Assembly (NCBI GenBank): GCA_016946835.1
Contig: JACVTC010000020.1
Location: 1,167,501 to 1,230,000, forward strand
Direction of reading: 5' to 3'
Origin: Neocallimastix lanati (nom. inval.)
Lineage: Eukaryota > Neocallimastigomycota > Neocallimastigomycetes > Neocallimastigales > Neocallimastigaceae
DNA: 62,500 bases
In this document: one piece after another, positions 60,712 to 62,500 of the stretch
Position numbering within the stretch: position 1 is the stretch's first letter
Layout of the letters: each line of letters begins with the position of its first letter
Notes under the pieces: generated by a model
What the model was told of the DNA's origin: nothing
Seen by the model: only the letters and a program-made list of their open reading frames with translations
Database searches by the model: none
Position numbers and translations under genes: made by a program

Positions 60712-62500
60712 CTATCCTTTTCTTGCTTTAGTAACTTTAAATGGTTCAGCAGTCCACTCTTGTATTATTTCTAAGTCAAATGAGGCATTAATTTTTTCTA
60801 ATAATTTTTTAACAATAGCACTACTTCTTTCTGCAATTTCTCCCTTACCATAATAGGACATTTTCCAATAGAGCATTGCTCCAAAGAATTGGGATCGTTT
60901 AGCTTTATTTGCTCCATTTTCCCAGGATACCATGGCATTATTAATATTATTTTGGATTAAAAAGGTGAGTCCTTTCAACATCGATATTAAGGGTTGAACA
61001 ATTTGAGTTTCCTTATAGAGATCCATCGCTTGTAGTGTGGTGTTTAAGAGTTGAATACAAAGGTCATAGTGTTCATTCTGTTTTTTGAAATAGCCTAATT
61101 CGTAGAAGAGGAAAAGAACAATAACATATTGTGGGAAGGCAAAAACAGAATAGTAACAGGAGGGTTCTAATTTTTCTAAACTGGGTATAACTTTTTTCAC
61201 ATAATCAAAAATATCAGGTACCGGTACTTTGAAACGGAAACAGACATCTAGAATAAGTCCAGCGTAGAGAACTACATCTTCATTATTGGAAGAGGTAAGT
61301 TTTGAAGGTAAATTAAATATAATCTTCATAACATTTAATGGGGTATAGATAATATCAGAGGCTTCCTTCACACCTAAATATTGTAATGTGATAAGAAGGG
61401 AGGTACATTGAGATCTCCAGATATTACGTTCACTGGAATTATTAAAGACTTCCTTTGCTAACCGGAAACTTTTATCAATGGCTCCCGCTTGGAAATAGAG
61501 GACTGATTTTAAGATGGTTGCTCTACCCCAAATCTCCGTATCTCCAGTTTTTTGTGAGAGTTTAATAATAATATCTACATAATGTTTCCCTTTGGACCAT
61601 GATTTCAAGAAGATGTGCGCAATCGCTAGACAGTCATAGACAATAAGATGACTACGAGTCATCTTCATTATTGGTATATCATTATCATCAGGATTAATGA
61701 TTTCTTCGGCAGCATTGAGATAGGACCATCCGGTGGCATTGGTTGAGAAGACCCAAACTAATTCTAATCCATATTTTGCAATAATTTCTGCAAGATGAAG
61801 TCCGGTTTCTGAAGAACTAGGATCATTTAAGGCCATCAGCAGTGCAATCTGAGAATGAATAGATTTATGATAGATATTATAAACTTCATGTAACATATAT
61901 AAAGATTTTTGACAGAGGGAGAGAGAGCCCTTTTCAAGAGATTTTTTATATTTGGTTCTAACTCTTTCGCGTTCGGATTCATCTTTTATTTCTGATATTA
62001 ATTTTTCAATTCTTTCGATTTCTTCCTTCTTCAAATCATACCTATCTTTTTCGGAGAGCTTCTTGAATTGATCCCGTTTTTTAGTCTCTTTAATCAGTTT
62101 AACGACCAGAGAAACATTTTTTTCTGGAAATTTATACTCTAGATAATCTAATGTTTTTAGGAAATAGAGTTCTGCATTTCTAAACTTGGAAAGTCCATAA
62201 TAACAACTTCCCACTTCATAAAACATACATGCTAATTGATAATTGGAGGGCTTATTCTTGATTGAAATTTTGGCATCAGGATCTTTAATAGTCTTTTGGG
62301 ATTTCAAGAGAACATCACTTTTCTTTATGATATTTTCATTACCTCCGTCAGTATTATCTATACTTTCACCATACAAACTTAATAAAAATTCGTAAGATTC
62401 AATGGCCAAATGGGAGGCTCCCATCTTATACATGATATGACAGAGTTTAGTGAGATAGAAGATCATTTTATCCGTATTACTAGAATTACAATAGTGATAG
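60712..62500 (-). CDS. C-terminal part of a large helical/TPR-repeat protein, possibly ADCY10-like (N-terminus beyond window)
   Basis: The frame is open from the right window edge (minus strand, from 62499) to the TAG at 60712, about 595 aa, with no intron. An internal Met at 62466 exists, but the upstream codons YHYCNSSNTDK are open, so the gene almost surely extends further. The sequence is entirely helical with TPR-like units, for example SNYQLACMFYEVGSCYYGLS followed by KFRNAELYFLKTLDYLE. A charged coiled-coil insertion (about residues 120-165 of the visible part) and further helical pairs follow (SWSKGKHYVDIIIKLSQKTG, WGRATILKSVLYFQAGAIDK). The C-terminal pattern resembles the long helical-repeat tail of soluble adenylyl cyclase-type (cyclase plus AAA ATPase plus TPR) proteins that many early-diverging fungi carry. 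That identity is tentative because no cyclase or ATPase domain is in the window. It ends ...AEPFKVTKARKG. Confidence 0.75.
   Translation of the reverse strand, partial: YHYCNSSNTDKMIFYLTKLCHIMYKMGASHLAIESYEFLLSLYGESIDNTDGGNENIIKKSDVLLKSQKTIKDPDAKISIKNKPSNYQLACMFYEVGSCYYGLSKFRNAELYFLKTLDYLEYKFPEKNVSLVVKLIKETKKRDQFKKLSEKDRYDLKKEEIERIEKLISEIKDESERERVRTKYKKSLEKGSLSLCQKSLYMLHEVYNIYHKSIHSQIALLMALNDPSSSETGLHLAEIIAKYGLELVWVFSTNATGWSYLNAAEEIINPDDNDIPIMKMTRSHLIVYDCLAIAHIFLKSWSKGKHYVDIIIKLSQKTGDTEIWGRATILKSVLYFQAGAIDKSFRLAKEVFNNSSERNIWRSQCTSLLITLQYLGVKEASDIIYTPLNVMKIIFNLPSKLTSSNNEDVVLYAGLILDVCFRFKVPVPDIFDYVKKVIPSLEKLEPSCYYSVFAFPQYVIVLFLFYELGYFKKQNEHYDLCIQLLNTTLQAMDLYKETQIVQPLISMLKGLTFLIQNNINNAMVSWENGANKAKRSQFFGAMLYWKMSYYGKGEIAERSSAIVKKLLEKINASFDLEIIQEWTAEPFKVTKARKG

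Overview
This is nuclear DNA of a eukaryote with very AT-rich, repeat-laden intergenic sequence and compact genes cut by short AT-rich GT-AG introns. Homopolymer A/T tracts, heptanucleotide arrays, Asn/Gln/Lys/Glu-rich low-complexity proteins, fungal-type Mediator and chromatin proteins, and decayed LINEs together fit an early-diverging fungus. The composition fits the anaerobic gut fungi (Neocallimastigomycota) best. That assignment is inference from style; no rRNA or tRNA marker was found.

Seven or eight protein genes can be supported. (1) 1-1573 (-): a Nab2/ZC3H14-like poly(A)-RNA-binding protein, cut by the left edge. (2) and (3) 11890-13872 (-) and 17621-19960 (-): two paralogous secreted proteins, each with a long tandem-repeat shaft between two copies of the same six-cysteine module. 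They share an 11-bp upstream motif and look like the most novel protein family here. (4) 25274-27581 (-): a two-exon gene fusing DH, PH-like and TLDc domains. (5) 36807-41837 (-): a ten-exon Gln/Asn-rich protein with a Med15/Gal11-like segment. (6) 48926-49303 (-): a tiny three-exon PMP3-type membrane proteolipid that simple ORF scanning misses. (7) 54955-58330 (+): a BET-like protein with one bromodomain, a GATA zinc finger and an ET (NET) domain. (8) 60712-62500 (-): the C-terminal part of a large helical/TPR-like protein, cut by the right edge.

Most of the window is gene-free. It holds at least five arrays of the heptamer TTATTTA (or its complement), a 180-bp (TTA)n tract, two minisatellites (48.1 and 52.9 kb), many poly(A/T) runs, and transposon debris. 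The debris includes LINE relics on both strands (about 9.2-10.5 kb + and 32.7-34.75 kb -), an undescribed dispersed repeat with at least three diverged copies (23.4, 31.9 and 51.0 kb), and a 268-bp MITE with terminal inverted repeats and a perfect 9-bp target duplication at 46.68-46.95 kb, the signature of Mutator-like elements.

The genes do not form an operon or pathway. Functionally they cover mRNA processing, secreted or wall-associated repeat proteins, Rho GTPase signalling, transcription (Mediator and BET), membrane potential or salt tolerance (PMP3) and a large signalling/scaffold protein. Exon boundaries given here were built by hand from splice motifs and reading phase, and all joins keep the frame; they remain predictions without RNA data.
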